Source: JBCCEJ01 sp039030335 (lineage in GTDB: Bacteria; Pseudomonadota; Gammaproteobacteria; HK1). From it: a stretch of DNA of 45,411 nt. The notes beneath the pieces were generated by a model. It was not told the origin of the DNA. It worked only from the letters and a program-made list of their open reading frames with translations, and made no database searches. The number at the start of each line of letters is the position of its first letter. Position 1 is the stretch's first letter. The position numbers and the translations under genes were made by a program. Positions 34,306-42,573 of the stretch are shown in pieces. Location: the NCBI GenBank assembly GCA_039030335.1, contig JBCCEJ010000050.1:1-45411 (forward strand). Direction: 5' to 3'.

Positions 34306-35058
34306 ATGGATGCGAAACGTCTTGTCTCGACACTTTCTGCGCCCGCGCGCGCAAGGTTGCTGGCGGGCACCGCCGCGGCTGTACTGTCAACCACATTCGG
34401 ACAAGCCCAGGCGACCGTGACGTTCCAGGACACCGAATTCAACACCGTCGGCAATGAATGGTTCACCGTGAACACCCAGAATGCGGGCGGCAACTCCTCT
34501 TCCGTTGGCAGCCTGGGCGCGGGCGGTAATCCAGGCTCCTTGCTGCAAGGTACCGTGAACCTCACGCCACCTCACCCAACCAGCGTGAACGCGTCCGCGT
34601 TCGCACCGCAGTTCGTGTTCGATCCGTCCGCGGAGGGTGCCATCAATGCATTCGACTTCTCGATGGACGCAACCGGATTTCGGGGCAATTTCGCATTCGG
34701 CATCGCGCTGCGCCAGAACGGCAATATCTTTCAGCGCCAACTGAACAATATTCTGCAGATCGATCCGTTCATCACGCAGGCACAGATTGGCCTGACTGCC
34801 GCCGATTTCGCGGCCGTAGACAATGCCGGAACGCTAGATTTCTCGGATTCTGGCAGCGCCATAGATTTCGGTTTCTTCTACCGCACCAGCACCGCTCCGG
34901 CAGGTAACCAGTCGTTTCAGTTCTCAGCTCGCTTCGATAACTTCAGTGTCGTCATCGACAACGCGGCGGTAGAGGCCTCAGAGCCGGTCAGCCTGGGCCT
35001 GGCGGCGGGCGGGCTCGCACTGGCTGGTATGGTGCGGCGGCGGCGCCCCGCCGCATGA
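34306..35058 (+). CDS. Exported PEP-CTERM-like protein
   Basis: 250 residues. The signal peptide includes LLAGTAAAVLSTTFGQAQA-TV. The mature body is low in charge and rich in Asn, Gly, Phe and Ser (NTQNAGGNSSSVGSLGAGGN). The C-terminus has the three parts of a PEP-CTERM sorting signal: SEPVSLGLAAGGLALAGM then RRRR, although the usual Pro-Glu-Pro is Ser-Glu-Pro. Such proteins are processed by exosortase at the inner membrane and become extracellular or EPS-associated. The start MDAKRLVST has a GAGG about 10 nt upstream; an open frame back to 34159 is rejected. Convergent with the NarL-type regulator. Confidence 0.8.
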   Translation: MDAKRLVSTLSAPARARLLAGTAAAVLSTTFGQAQATVTFQDTEFNTVGNEWFTVNTQNAGGNSSSVGSLGAGGNPGSLLQGTVNLTPPHPTSVNASAFAPQFVFDPSAEGAINAFDFSMDATGFRGNFAFGIALRQNGNIFQRQLNNILQIDPFITQAQIGLTAADFAAVDNAGTLDFSDSGSAIDFGFFYRTSTAPAGNQSFQFSARFDNFSVVIDNAAVEASEPVSLGLAAGGLALAGMVRRRRPAA

Positions 35059-35080
35059 CGGGATCTGCCAGCCGATGCGC

Positions 35081-35719
35081 TCAGATGGAGATCCAACCGT
35101 TACGTAGCGCAAACTTCGTGTAGTCCGCAACGTTTCGAAAACCGAGTTTCTCGCTGATGCGCGCGCGATGCGACTCCACGGTTTTTGCGCTGATATGGAG
35201 TTGTTGACCGACCTCCCGGCTATTCAACCCATCGGCCACGAGCGTCAACACATCGCGCTCGCGGTCGGTGAGTTCAAGCGCCGGATTGGTGCTTCCGCCA
35301 CCCAGCACCGTATCCGCGTGCTGGGACAGCATCGTCGGTGATACGAACCGCCCGCCGCGGGCGACCGAGCGGATAGCATAATCGAGGTCTTCGAACGCAT
35401 CGTCCTTCAGCACATAGCCGTTGAAGCCGGCGGACAGCGCGCGCTCCAACCACACGCGTTCCTTGTGCATCGTCACCGCGATCACGCGTAGGTCTGGAAA
35501 CCGCCGCATGAGGTCCGCGGCAAGCGCGATGGAGTCGGCCTCTCCCAGGGACAGGTCCTGTAGCAAAACGTCGGGCGCTGTCGACTCGAGCTTGTCCAAC
35601 AGCTCCTCTGCTGAACCGATCGCGGCGATGACCTCAATACCGTCAACGCCTTCGAGTTGTCCGACGAGTCCGCTGCGTACGAGTTGGTGGTCGTCCACTA
35701 TCACCACGCGAATGGTCAC
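35081..35719 (-). CDS. NarL/FixJ-family response regulator
   Basis: 212 residues. The receiver domain has acidic pocket Asp9-Asp10 (VVIVDDHQLVRSGL) and phospho-acceptor Asp55 (PDVLLQDLSL). The C-terminal LuxR helix-turn-helix is LTDRERDVLTLVADGLNSRE ... ISAKTVESHRARISEKLGFR. GTG start at 35717-35719. Partner of the histidine kinase encoded 102 bp upstream on the same strand. Target genes unknown; the adjacent PEP-CTERM-like gene is a candidate. Confidence 0.93.
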   Translation of the reverse strand: MTIRVVIVDDHQLVRSGLVGQLEGVDGIEVIAAIGSAEELLDKLESTAPDVLLQDLSLGEADSIALAADLMRRFPDLRVIAVTMHKERVWLERALSAGFNGYVLKDDAFEDLDYAIRSVARGGRFVSPTMLSQHADTVLGGGSTNPALELTDRERDVLTLVADGLNSREVGQQLHISAKTVESHRARISEKLGFRNVADYTKFALRNGWISI

Positions 35720-35821
35720 GCTGGCACATCCAGAAAATTCCTGTGCGTGCCCTTATTCTGCGCCGTGCCAAGCCCTGAATTCCAACTCCATCCGACGTAT
35801 GCGGTATATCGCGGACGTCAT

Positions 35822-37591
35822 TCAATCGTAGGTTGTCATCCTGAGCGCAACGCGCGTGCCGCCGTCGGGCAACCCCTGCATCGTGAACTCGGCGCCGATT
35901 AACGCGGCGCGCTCACGCATGTTGCCAAGCCCCATACCATCGCTTTCGGCATAGCCTTGAAGGCCGATGCCGTCATCAGAAATCTGGAGATCCAGCCCGC
36001 GACTGGTCACGCTAAGCGATACCTCGATGACTTGTGCCCTGGCGTGCTTGAAGGCGTTTTGCAGTGCCTCCTGGAAGATCCGGAACACATGCTCTTCGAC
36101 GGTCTTATCGAGGCGCCGCAGACCATGCCCGGAGAAATGCACGCGCGGCGCTTCACCAGAGTCCACGTCGCGGCACACCTTACTGATCGCTTCCAGCATG
36201 CCAAAACGATCCAGGATGGTAGGGCGCAGATCATGGACCATACGCCGCATGTCGTGCAGAAGTTCGTCGGTCACGCGCACGACGTCGGCGGCGCCAGGAT
36301 CCTGCACACGGCGTAGCGCGAGCTTCATCGCAAGAAGGCGCTGCCCGAAGTCATCATGCAACGCTTTGGCAACCCGGTCTCGCTCGGTTTCCTGGGCATG
36401 AAAGAGCTGCTCAGCGAGGCTTCGGGCGCGACGTTGATTGCGCAGATAAACCCGTGTAAACACCGTGATCAACGCGATCTGAAGTATGAATTGTCCAACG
36501 TAGGGACCAATGATGATCCAGTCGCCGACCACGAGTACCTGTGGAAGCAACAGCTGCGTTATCGGGCCCGATATCCACACAACGCCCAGCAACTTTCCAT
36601 CCGGCTGTCCGTAGTGACCTGCCATCCACAAGCAATAGGCAGTGGCGACACTCCACCCGAGGATCGCCACCTGACCGGCCGCGGTAGCGGCAAACGCGGT
36701 TGACGCATCAGAGGTCGTGCCCCACACCCACGCGGCGATCATCAGGAGCGCGATTCCAGCCAGCTCGCGCTTTCGATAGCGGCACATGATGACGCCCTGC
36801 AGGCCCATCCATGAGAGCGGCCCGAGGAGCAGGTAGCAAATCCATGCCCACCACTGCAGCATCGGCGTCGGCAGATCGTAGACGTGCATCAACGTCACGT
36901 CTGACCCGGCCGAGAGCAGCACGCAGCTACCGACAGCGACCAACCACTGGTAGTGGCGCGCGCCCGTTCGGTACATCACGACCATCAGTACCAGGAACAT
37001 CACCATGGCACAGACGTTGATCGCGTCTAAGACGATCAGCAGAAAGTGTGCGCGACTTTGGATCGCCAGATGATCGACGTACTCACCGAATTGCGGCTGG
37101 CCGACCCAGGGCCATAACCAGTCGGATCCCTGAACCTTGACGACCAGTTCGTTGCTCGGCTGAATCAGCTCTGGTGGTATGGCATAAACGCGCACGTACG
37201 CCGGTACGCGCACGCGATCTGTTGTGCGTGGGGCGATCCGTCCCTTCGCACCGATACGCTGACCGTTGAAGAATGTCTCGTCAGCGTCGAACACAGTACC
37301 GAGTTTGACCGACGGTACCTGAAGCCGGTCGAATTCCGCACCGTTGACTGCCATCCGAAACCAGACGGTGAGATGGCTCTCCAGCAGTCGTGCAAGTTCC
37401 AGGTCCTGACTGTTCCCGGAGAAAGCACGCCAGGGCCCATCTGGCGAATAGGCGTACTCCAGCAGTTGGTCGGGTGAGGCGAACGGCGCGGGTGCCGCAA
37501 AGAGCCGGCCGCTCGGCACCATCAGGGCCGTCAGCAGGGCGACCGCCAGGACCCGCCGGCCACATGCCAAGAACGCCGTTGCATGGAACAT
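35822..37591 (-). CDS. Membrane sensor histidine kinase, NarL-partner (HisKA_3) type
   Basis: 589 residues. Signal peptide (MFHATAFLACGRRVLAVALL ... LFA-AP), then an extracytoplasmic domain of about 165 residues resembling the 7TMR-DISM sensor type (GPWRAFSGNSQDLELARLLE). Seven hydrophobic helices follow up to residue 390. The cytoplasmic part has a dimerisation box ERDRVAKALHDDFGQRLLAM with the phosphorylated His and a HATPase domain (EALQNAFKHARAQ N-box, SDDGIGLQG). 7TM-DISM kinases sense small extracellular ligands, often sugars; none is indicated here. Upstream of the response regulator. Confidence 0.88.
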   Translation of the reverse strand: MFHATAFLACGRRVLAVALLTALMVPSGRLFAAPAPFASPDQLLEYAYSPDGPWRAFSGNSQDLELARLLESHLTVWFRMAVNGAEFDRLQVPSVKLGTVFDADETFFNGQRIGAKGRIAPRTTDRVRVPAYVRVYAIPPELIQPSNELVVKVQGSDWLWPWVGQPQFGEYVDHLAIQSRAHFLLIVLDAINVCAMVMFLVLMVVMYRTGARHYQWLVAVGSCVLLSAGSDVTLMHVYDLPTPMLQWWAWICYLLLGPLSWMGLQGVIMCRYRKRELAGIALLMIAAWVWGTTSDASTAFAATAAGQVAILGWSVATAYCLWMAGHYGQPDGKLLGVVWISGPITQLLLPQVLVVGDWIIIGPYVGQFILQIALITVFTRVYLRNQRRARSLAEQLFHAQETERDRVAKALHDDFGQRLLAMKLALRRVQDPGAADVVRVTDELLHDMRRMVHDLRPTILDRFGMLEAISKVCRDVDSGEAPRVHFSGHGLRRLDKTVEEHVFRIFQEALQNAFKHARAQVIEVSLSVTSRGLDLQISDDGIGLQGYAESDGMGLGNMRERAALIGAEFTMQGLPDGGTRVALRMTTYD

Positions 37592-37978
37592 AGTGAACCT
37601 GAAACCACGGTGATGACGCGGTCACCCGTTTGCCTGGCGACCCGGGTACGCGGTCGCGGGGCGGCCCGGATCCTGGTGCTAATACCTTAGAGAAAGGGTT
37701 GTACATTGCGCTAGCGGGAATCTTCCCTATTGAAACAGGGGAAGTTACCCATGCGCGGGGACCGCACGCCTGGTCTCCCGTCTTACCTATCGACCTGTCA
37801 CCGCGTTTCCAGCACCAGGCACTGCCCGCAGCTCGCGTTCTCCGGTGGTGGGGCGGGGCAATTGCAGAACACGATGAAGGCCGTGGCTGGGATCGTAGCG
37901 CACCGGTTGCAAGTGCCGACGCCCGTGTACTTCGCGCTCGAACGATCAGTCGGGAATCATCGCGGGATTTTTGCGGCC
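37592..37978. other. 387-bp intergenic region upstream of the kinase gene
   Basis: No gene is supported. It contains the upstream region of the kinase and the 3' side of the MFS gene. One inverted repeat stands out: CTTCCC-N11-GGGAAG at 37722-37744. No good -35/-10 pair was found by eye, and the open frames here overlap each other with no recognisable content. Confidence 0.5.
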
Positions 37979-39232
37979 CTAGTTCGCGCCGCCCCGAGAT
38001 TGACCTCCACCAGAGCCGCTTACCGGCGCATGTGCGAAGTGCCTGCGTGCACTACCGACGACGGCTTCGCTCATGAACAGGATCATGATGAGAGCACTTC
38101 CGACGATACAAAAGCTCAGCAACAACGACAGAGCTCCGTAACCGATGTGCGCAACGAGCACGCCGCCTACGGCTGCTCCGGCCGCGGTGCCGGTCCAGTT
38201 CGTACTCGAAATGACACCAGCGAGCGTGCCGCGATAGTCGCCACCGTTTTCGGCAAAGACAATCGACAGCACGGTCGCGAGCGGTACGATCAGCAGCATG
38301 ACCAGGCCGGCCATTCCCACCGAAAACCATGCGCCCCAATCCAACAAAAAGACGCCGAGCGCGGGCGCACCGGCCGCAAACAGCAGACCCGCTGTCAGTA
38401 CCAGCCGTTTCTGCTTGAGTCCGATCCGGCCACCCAGCAGCGGCGCGACGGCAGCGCCCAGCGACAGGGCCGCAATCGGCAAAGCGACCTCCGCGGTGCG
38501 AAAACCGTACGTCAGGATCAGGTAGGCGGGGAAGAAGGCGGTCAACACACCCCAGCTGACCCGAACCAGGATATTGGCGCCCATTACATGCCACGTAAAC
38601 GGGCAGGCGAGCACCCAGCGAATGCGCCCGACCAGCGCCAGCCGCGCAGCGGTCGCACGGCGGCGCGAGACCAGTACGAATAGCGGGAGTGCGGCGCCGA
38701 TCAGCCCGAATCCGACCGCGATGAACGGCGAACGCCATCCGGCGAACTCACCGAGCACGGCGGCGAGTGGAACCCCCACGACGCTGCTGACGCCCGGTGA
38801 CGTCGTCAGAATGCCGATCGCCATCGGCTTGTCCTTGTCCTGGAACGTGTCGCCGATGAGCGCAATACAGGTGGGCGGCACCATACCGGCCCCCATGCCG
38901 GTCAGCACGCTGAAAACCGTGGCGGTGTTGAAGCCCGGTGCAAAGCCAATCCCGAATGAGCCGATCGCCATCAAGCAAACGCCCAAGAGCAGCACCGGGC
39001 GACGGCCATAGGCGTCGGACGCAGGGCCAGCGAATACAGCCGTGGCGCCCCAGGCCACCGAACCCAATGTGATCAGCTGACTGGCAACCGGCACCGTCGT
39101 GTCGAAAGCTGCTGACATATCGACCAACAACGGCCCTGGCATCGCGATGGCGGTGACGGTCAGAAACGCGGCCAGGTACATGCCCGTCAGCAGCAGGAAC
39201 TGCTCTGCGCGCGACGTCTGCACGGCTGCCAC
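37979..39232 (-). CDS. MFS transporter (drug:H+ antiporter-like, 12 TM)
   Basis: 417 residues with twelve hydrophobic segments. The loop 2-3 motif reads GPASDAYGRRPVLLLGV, the major facilitator signature; a TTSPGVSSVVGVPLAAVLGE segment in helix 5 resembles the antiporter motif C of the AraJ/CynX-like efflux group. The start is GTG (39230-39232). The C-terminal tail is Gly/Ser rich. Substrate unknown. Downstream of the ligase remnant on the same strand. Confidence 0.85.
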   Translation of the reverse strand: MAAVQTSRAEQFLLLTGMYLAAFLTVTAIAMPGPLLVDMSAAFDTTVPVASQLITLGSVAWGATAVFAGPASDAYGRRPVLLLGVCLMAIGSFGIGFAPGFNTATVFSVLTGMGAGMVPPTCIALIGDTFQDKDKPMAIGILTTSPGVSSVVGVPLAAVLGEFAGWRSPFIAVGFGLIGAALPLFVLVSRRRATAARLALVGRIRWVLACPFTWHVMGANILVRVSWGVLTAFFPAYLILTYGFRTAEVALPIAALSLGAAVAPLLGGRIGLKQKRLVLTAGLLFAAGAPALGVFLLDWGAWFSVGMAGLVMLLIVPLATVLSIVFAENGGDYRGTLAGVISSTNWTGTAAGAAVGGVLVAHIGYGALSLLLSFCIVGSALIMILFMSEAVVGSARRHFAHAPVSGSGGGQSRGGAN

Positions 39233-39285
39233 GCTACTCCGCGATCACGACAAATATGCCGCTGGGAGGCGCAGTCGCCAGGCCC

Positions 39286-40025
39286 TCACCCGGCTGGCCA
39301 GTACGGCGCTTTGAGTGCGCGTTTCAGAAGCTTGCCATTCGCGTGGCGCGGCAGCGCCTCCACAACATCGATCGACTTCGGCCAGCTCACCCCGGACAGA
39401 TGTTCGCGGCAATACTTGATCAACATCTGTGCATCCCGATCGGCTCAACCTCTGGCGGAACCAGTTGGACGACACCTTTGACCGCCTCCCCGAGGTCTTC
39501 ATCCGGAACATCAAACACGGCCGCGTCCAGAACGGCCGGGTGACTGATCAACAGGTTCTCGGCGTCTTGAGGGTTGACGTTGACGCCCCCCGAGATGATG
39601 ACAAATGACTTTCGTTCCAGCAGGTACAGAAAGCCGGCGTCATCCAACTTGCCGATATCACCGGGCGTTGACCCGCCGAGCTGATTGTAAGCAGCTCGCG
39701 TACGTTCTGCGTCTTTGTGGCAGGAAGACGCATGATCTTCGGAAAAGTACGCCGTGCCCATTTCTCCGACCGGCAACTCCATACCATCGTCATCACGGAT
39801 ATGCAGGCGGCCGAGCAGGGCAATATGGTCACTTCGCCCGACACCCGATGCCCGAAACAGTTGCGCGATCTGATTCGTGCGCGCCTCGAGTTCCGCAAAC
39901 GTCACGGACTCGCCGGTCTCGGCAATCTCAAACGCAACCTGCCCGGGAGCGTCCGGGGTGGGCGCTATCGGATAGAGCAGTTCCAGCACTTCGCGGTGAC
40001 TCTGGACGGTTGAATCTGGCGCCAT
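39286..40025 (-). pseudogene. Acyl-CoA synthetase (AMP-binding) remnant: internal deletion plus frameshift
   Basis: The N-terminal part (MAPDSTVQSHREVLELLYPI ... SVTFAELEARTNQIAQLFRA, then GVGRSDHIALL) is joined directly to a C-terminal fragment (GRLHIRDDDGMELPVGEMGT, then KLDDAGFLYLLERKSFVIIS). The roughly 280 residues containing the AMP-binding core are missing. The reading frame then breaks at PIGMHRC-stop (39420). One base out of register the normal ending resumes: QMLIKYCREHLSGVSWPKSI, then EALPRHANGKLLKRALKAPY and WPAG, to the TGA at 39286. A single lost G near 39434-39440 explains the shift. No catalytic activity is possible. Confidence 0.88.
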
Positions 40026-40150
40026 CGTACGCGGTGGTGTTGGCCAATGGCATATACGGCGGTGACAGGCACCGTTCGCAGCGCGCTCAGCGCGCAACCT
40101 GAGCATCGGACTGCACGCGCAGCAGCCTTCACTCTCATCAGCCCGGCGGC

Positions 40151-40735
40151 TCACACACTTTGCCGGACAGCCTCTTGCACTAATCCCGCCAGTTCCTCCC
40201 GTCCCATCAGATCCACGCCTTCCTCCGCGGCCAACGCAGCCGCTTCGGCGGACAGGTCGCCAAGGCTTATAAAGATAATCGCGACCGCATCCTGACTCTC
40301 GCCGGCATCGACAAGGGCACGTATCGGCTCAACCGGCGTCGTCGCCGCCTTGATGCGTTTGCAGCACACGAGCCGCGAGTAGCCGTCTTTCTCGAGCCGC
40401 AGTTCCGCTGCTTTTCCTTTGTATGGCGTGACCTGATAACCCTGCTGCTGGTAACCGCTCGTAAGTGCGGCGCTAATTTCTCTGGCCCGCGCGGTACGCA
40501 CCCAGGTGTCCATCTGTTCGAGCAGGCGCTTGCCCGGCTTGCGGCTCTGGCGATACGCAGATACGGCCGCGATCACCAGTAGCGGGAGCGCCACTGCCAC
40601 GCCGTAGGCCGCGTACTCCCCTCGGAACAGCATTTGTCCGAGCAGGATGATCACACCGGCGATCGCGACGCTGTAGAGCCACGACGAACGCAGCAGAATC
40701 GCAAACAGCGAATTTTCGCGCATCTTCAACTGCAT
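40151..40735 (-). CDS. Membrane-anchored Mrr-like restriction endonuclease-fold protein
   Basis: 194 residues. Two hydrophobic helices (about 10-32 and 42-62) are followed by a cytoplasmic domain with the pattern of the Mrr/PD-(D/E)xK fold: EISAALTSGYQQQGYQVTPY, then AELRLEKDGYSRLVCCKRIK, where the E and CK positions correspond to a degenerate or altered catalytic pair. The active-site Asp/Gln-x-Lys is not cleanly present, so DNA cleavage is doubtful; many such membrane proteins have unknown function. Divergent from the MarR regulator. Confidence 0.6.
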   Translation of the reverse strand: MQLKMRENSLFAILLRSSWLYSVAIAGVIILLGQMLFRGEYAAYGVAVALPLLVIAAVSAYRQSRKPGKRLLEQMDTWVRTARAREISAALTSGYQQQGYQVTPYKGKAAELRLEKDGYSRLVCCKRIKAATTPVEPIRALVDAGESQDAVAIIFISLGDLSAEAAALAAEEGVDLMGREELAGLVQEAVRQSV

Positions 40736-40913
40736 GACCCCAACCCTCCATTACACCGCCGGCGCTACACGCACGGCCACGGCGTGGCGCGCCGGCGGGC
40801 ATCATAGGGGAGAGTCAGCGCTCAGGCGAACCTGGCCGGCGACCGCCCCGAGCCGAACTGCCGGTCGCTACCAGCGGCCTGACGGAGGAGGGGCAGGGAT
40901 ATCTTGAGGGATA

Positions 40914-40969
40914 GTTGATCGCTCAACAATATCTACATATACTTGCGCAATCAAGTTTCACGCAAGTAT
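40914..40969 (+). promoter_or_regulatory. MarR gene promoter with overlapping operator palindrome
   Basis: TTGATC (40915-40920), a 17-bp spacer, then TATACT (40938-40943) forms a good sigma-70 promoter 34 bp ahead of the MarR ATG. A perfect 9-bp inverted repeat ATACTTGCG-N13-CGCAAGTAT (40939-40969) covers the -10 and start-site region, and a shorter one, GTTGA-N4-TCAAC (40914-40927), covers the -35. This layout predicts autorepression by the MarR protein. Confidence 0.75.
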
Positions 40970-40976
40970 TACTTCA

Positions 40977-41381
40977 ATGCCCGCCACCCCCAGCGACGCG
41001 CTGCTGATCGAAATCACGAATGCCTTCTCCGCTGTGCAACGACAGCTGGGTAGCGCACTGTCGATTCATGGCCTCGGCTTCTCGGAGTATCTGGTGCTCT
41101 GGTATCTGCACAACGCACCGTCCAATAAACTTCGCCGCATCGATCTGGCCGACAAGGTCGGGCTGACGGCCTCGGGCATAACCCGGGTGGTCAATCCGAT
41201 GGAGAAGACTGGTCTCGTCGACAAAGAGCAGGCCGCCAGAGACGCCCGCGTCAGCCTCGTCACGCTGACCACGGCCGGGGCCAGGGTCTTCGACGAGGCC
41301 AGCGTGGGTTTTCGCGGTACCGCCGATCGGATAGTCAGACAGTACGGCCGCCGGGCTCTCGAAGCCCTCGTTAAGAGTTGA
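40977..41381 (+). CDS. MarR-family transcriptional regulator
   Basis: A 134-residue winged-helix dimer. The HTH is LRRIDLADKVGLTASGITRV, the wing DKEQAARDARVSLVTLTTAG has the Asp-x-Arg salt-bridge pattern, and helices at each end form the dimer. ATG at 40977, only 7 bp beyond the operator palindrome. No Shine-Dalgarno sequence is visible, so translation starts on a very short or SD-less leader. Divergent from the Mrr-like gene, which it may also control. Ligand unknown. Confidence 0.9.
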   Translation: MPATPSDALLIEITNAFSAVQRQLGSALSIHGLGFSEYLVLWYLHNAPSNKLRRIDLADKVGLTASGITRVVNPMEKTGLVDKEQAARDARVSLVTLTTAGARVFDEASVGFRGTADRIVRQYGRRALEALVKS

Positions 41382-41513
41382 CAGCGTAGCTGTTGTGGCC
41401 GGGTTGGAGCGCGACGACAACCTGGTCAGCGGGTGCCGCGGCCGGCTAACGGCAAAGTCGCGCCACCTCGAGGTCGCCTGCCCACGTGCGGCCGCGCAGC
41501 CGGCGCCGCAGCG

Positions 41514-42416
41514 CTACTGCGCTTCGACCAGCCACGCGCGAAGTGCCGCCGCGGCGCGGCTGCAGTACCGCCCGGGCGGCGCCTGGATCAGATAGCCGTA
41601 GCCTTTCAACTCATGTGCAAACGGCGCAACCAGCGCGCCGCTGTCCAGTTCACTCTTCATCAGGCCGTCAGCCATCGTCCACCCGAGCCCGTCTACAGCG
41701 GCCTGCGTACGTACGTTCGCGTCAGCGATGACGCGGCGTGGGTTGGTGAGCGAGCCGGATTTCGGCCCGTACCATTCGCGCCAGAGATCGAGGCTGCGTT
41801 CCTCACATAACAACGCGGTGGACGAAAACGGTGCTGATCCGAGTTGCTCGCGCTTTAGCGGGCCTGTCCTCGCCGAGCCTGTCAGGCGTTCGAGCAGGGC
41901 CGGGGCGCACACCGGAAACAGCGGCATCGGCAACGTCTTCAGCACGCCACGTTGCGCGTTGGCCGCCATATTCGACCAGCGAATCGCGACATCCACGTCG
42001 TGCACCCTGAACTCGTCCGAATTCACGGCGTGTTGCAAGACGATCGAAACGCCAGGATGTGTCTCGCTGAAACGGGAGATACGCGCTGACAGCCAGCGCA
42101 CCGCCACGTAGGTCGTCGCACCGACGGAGACGTCGCTGCGCTTTTCGGTCGCGCCGAGCTGGTCCAACGTGGTGCCCAGTTCCGTAAACAGGCGCTGCGT
42201 GACCTGCAGCAGTTCCTGCCCGGCATCCGTCAGGAATACCTGCCGCACGGTGCGTCGGAACAGGGCGCAGTCGAGTTCGGTCTCTAGCTTGCGAATCTGA
42301 TAGCTGACCGCGGCCTTGCTGACACAAAGCTCTTCAGCGGCGTCGCTGAAGCTCAGATATCGGGCGGCCGATTCGAAGACTTTCAGCGCCTCCAGGGACG
42401 GTAGTGCGTGCTTCAT
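41514..42416 (-). CDS. LysR-type transcriptional regulator, GcvA-like
   Basis: 300 residues from the ATG at 42414-42416 (MKHALPSLEALKVFESAARY). The HTH is YLSFSDAAEELCVSKAAVSY. The GcvA-type inducer domain has SVGATTYVAVRWLSARISRF and VDVAIRWSN. The frame is open 53 codons further upstream through the operator region, which is rejected. Divergent from the flavoprotein/MttB operon with a clear LysR-type palindrome between them, so it most likely controls that operon in response to a methylated amine or related ligand. Confidence 0.9.
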   Translation of the reverse strand: MKHALPSLEALKVFESAARYLSFSDAAEELCVSKAAVSYQIRKLETELDCALFRRTVRQVFLTDAGQELLQVTQRLFTELGTTLDQLGATEKRSDVSVGATTYVAVRWLSARISRFSETHPGVSIVLQHAVNSDEFRVHDVDVAIRWSNMAANAQRGVLKTLPMPLFPVCAPALLERLTGSARTGPLKREQLGSAPFSSTALLCEERSLDLWREWYGPKSGSLTNPRRVIADANVRTQAAVDGLGWTMADGLMKSELDSGALVAPFAHELKGYGYLIQAPPGRYCSRAAAALRAWLVEAQ

Positions 42417-42479
42417 GGAAAAGTTCAATGAGTCCGTGTGGAGCCTCTGATACGAACTCGTGCTCGACACACAGATCCA

Positions 42480-42502
42480 ATGGTTCAATTTGATTGAACC
42501 AT
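42480..42502. promoter_or_regulatory. LysR-type operator between the regulator and the flavoprotein gene
   Basis: ATGGTTCAA-N5-TTGAACCAT, a perfect 9-bp inverted repeat containing TTCAA-N5-TTGAA, i.e. a T-N11-A LysR box. A half-copy (GTTCAA) occurs at 42423-42428, close to the regulator's start. A second small palindrome, TTTGC-GATT-GCAAA, lies at 42513-42526 nearer the flavoprotein gene. Confidence 0.82.
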
Positions 42503-42573
42503 ACAGAGAATATTTGCGATTGCAAAAGCGCCGCGGTCTCGCATCATGGTGCGGCTGATATTGGGGGCTGCAC

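Noticed and set aside
34306..35058. Sigma-54 promoter for the PEP-CTERM-like gene
   Set aside because: Such genes are often sigma-54 controlled, but no GG-N10-GC element with flanking consensus was found in the upstream region.
37630..38076. 148-codon plus-strand frame upstream of the kinase
   Set aside because: It has unusual composition, overlaps the end of the MFS gene in antisense, and has no recognisable motif.
39420..39422. UGA in the acyl-CoA ligase remnant as selenocysteine
   Set aside because: The homologous C-terminus continues in another frame, not after this UGA, so it is a frameshift. No SECIS-like hairpin follows.
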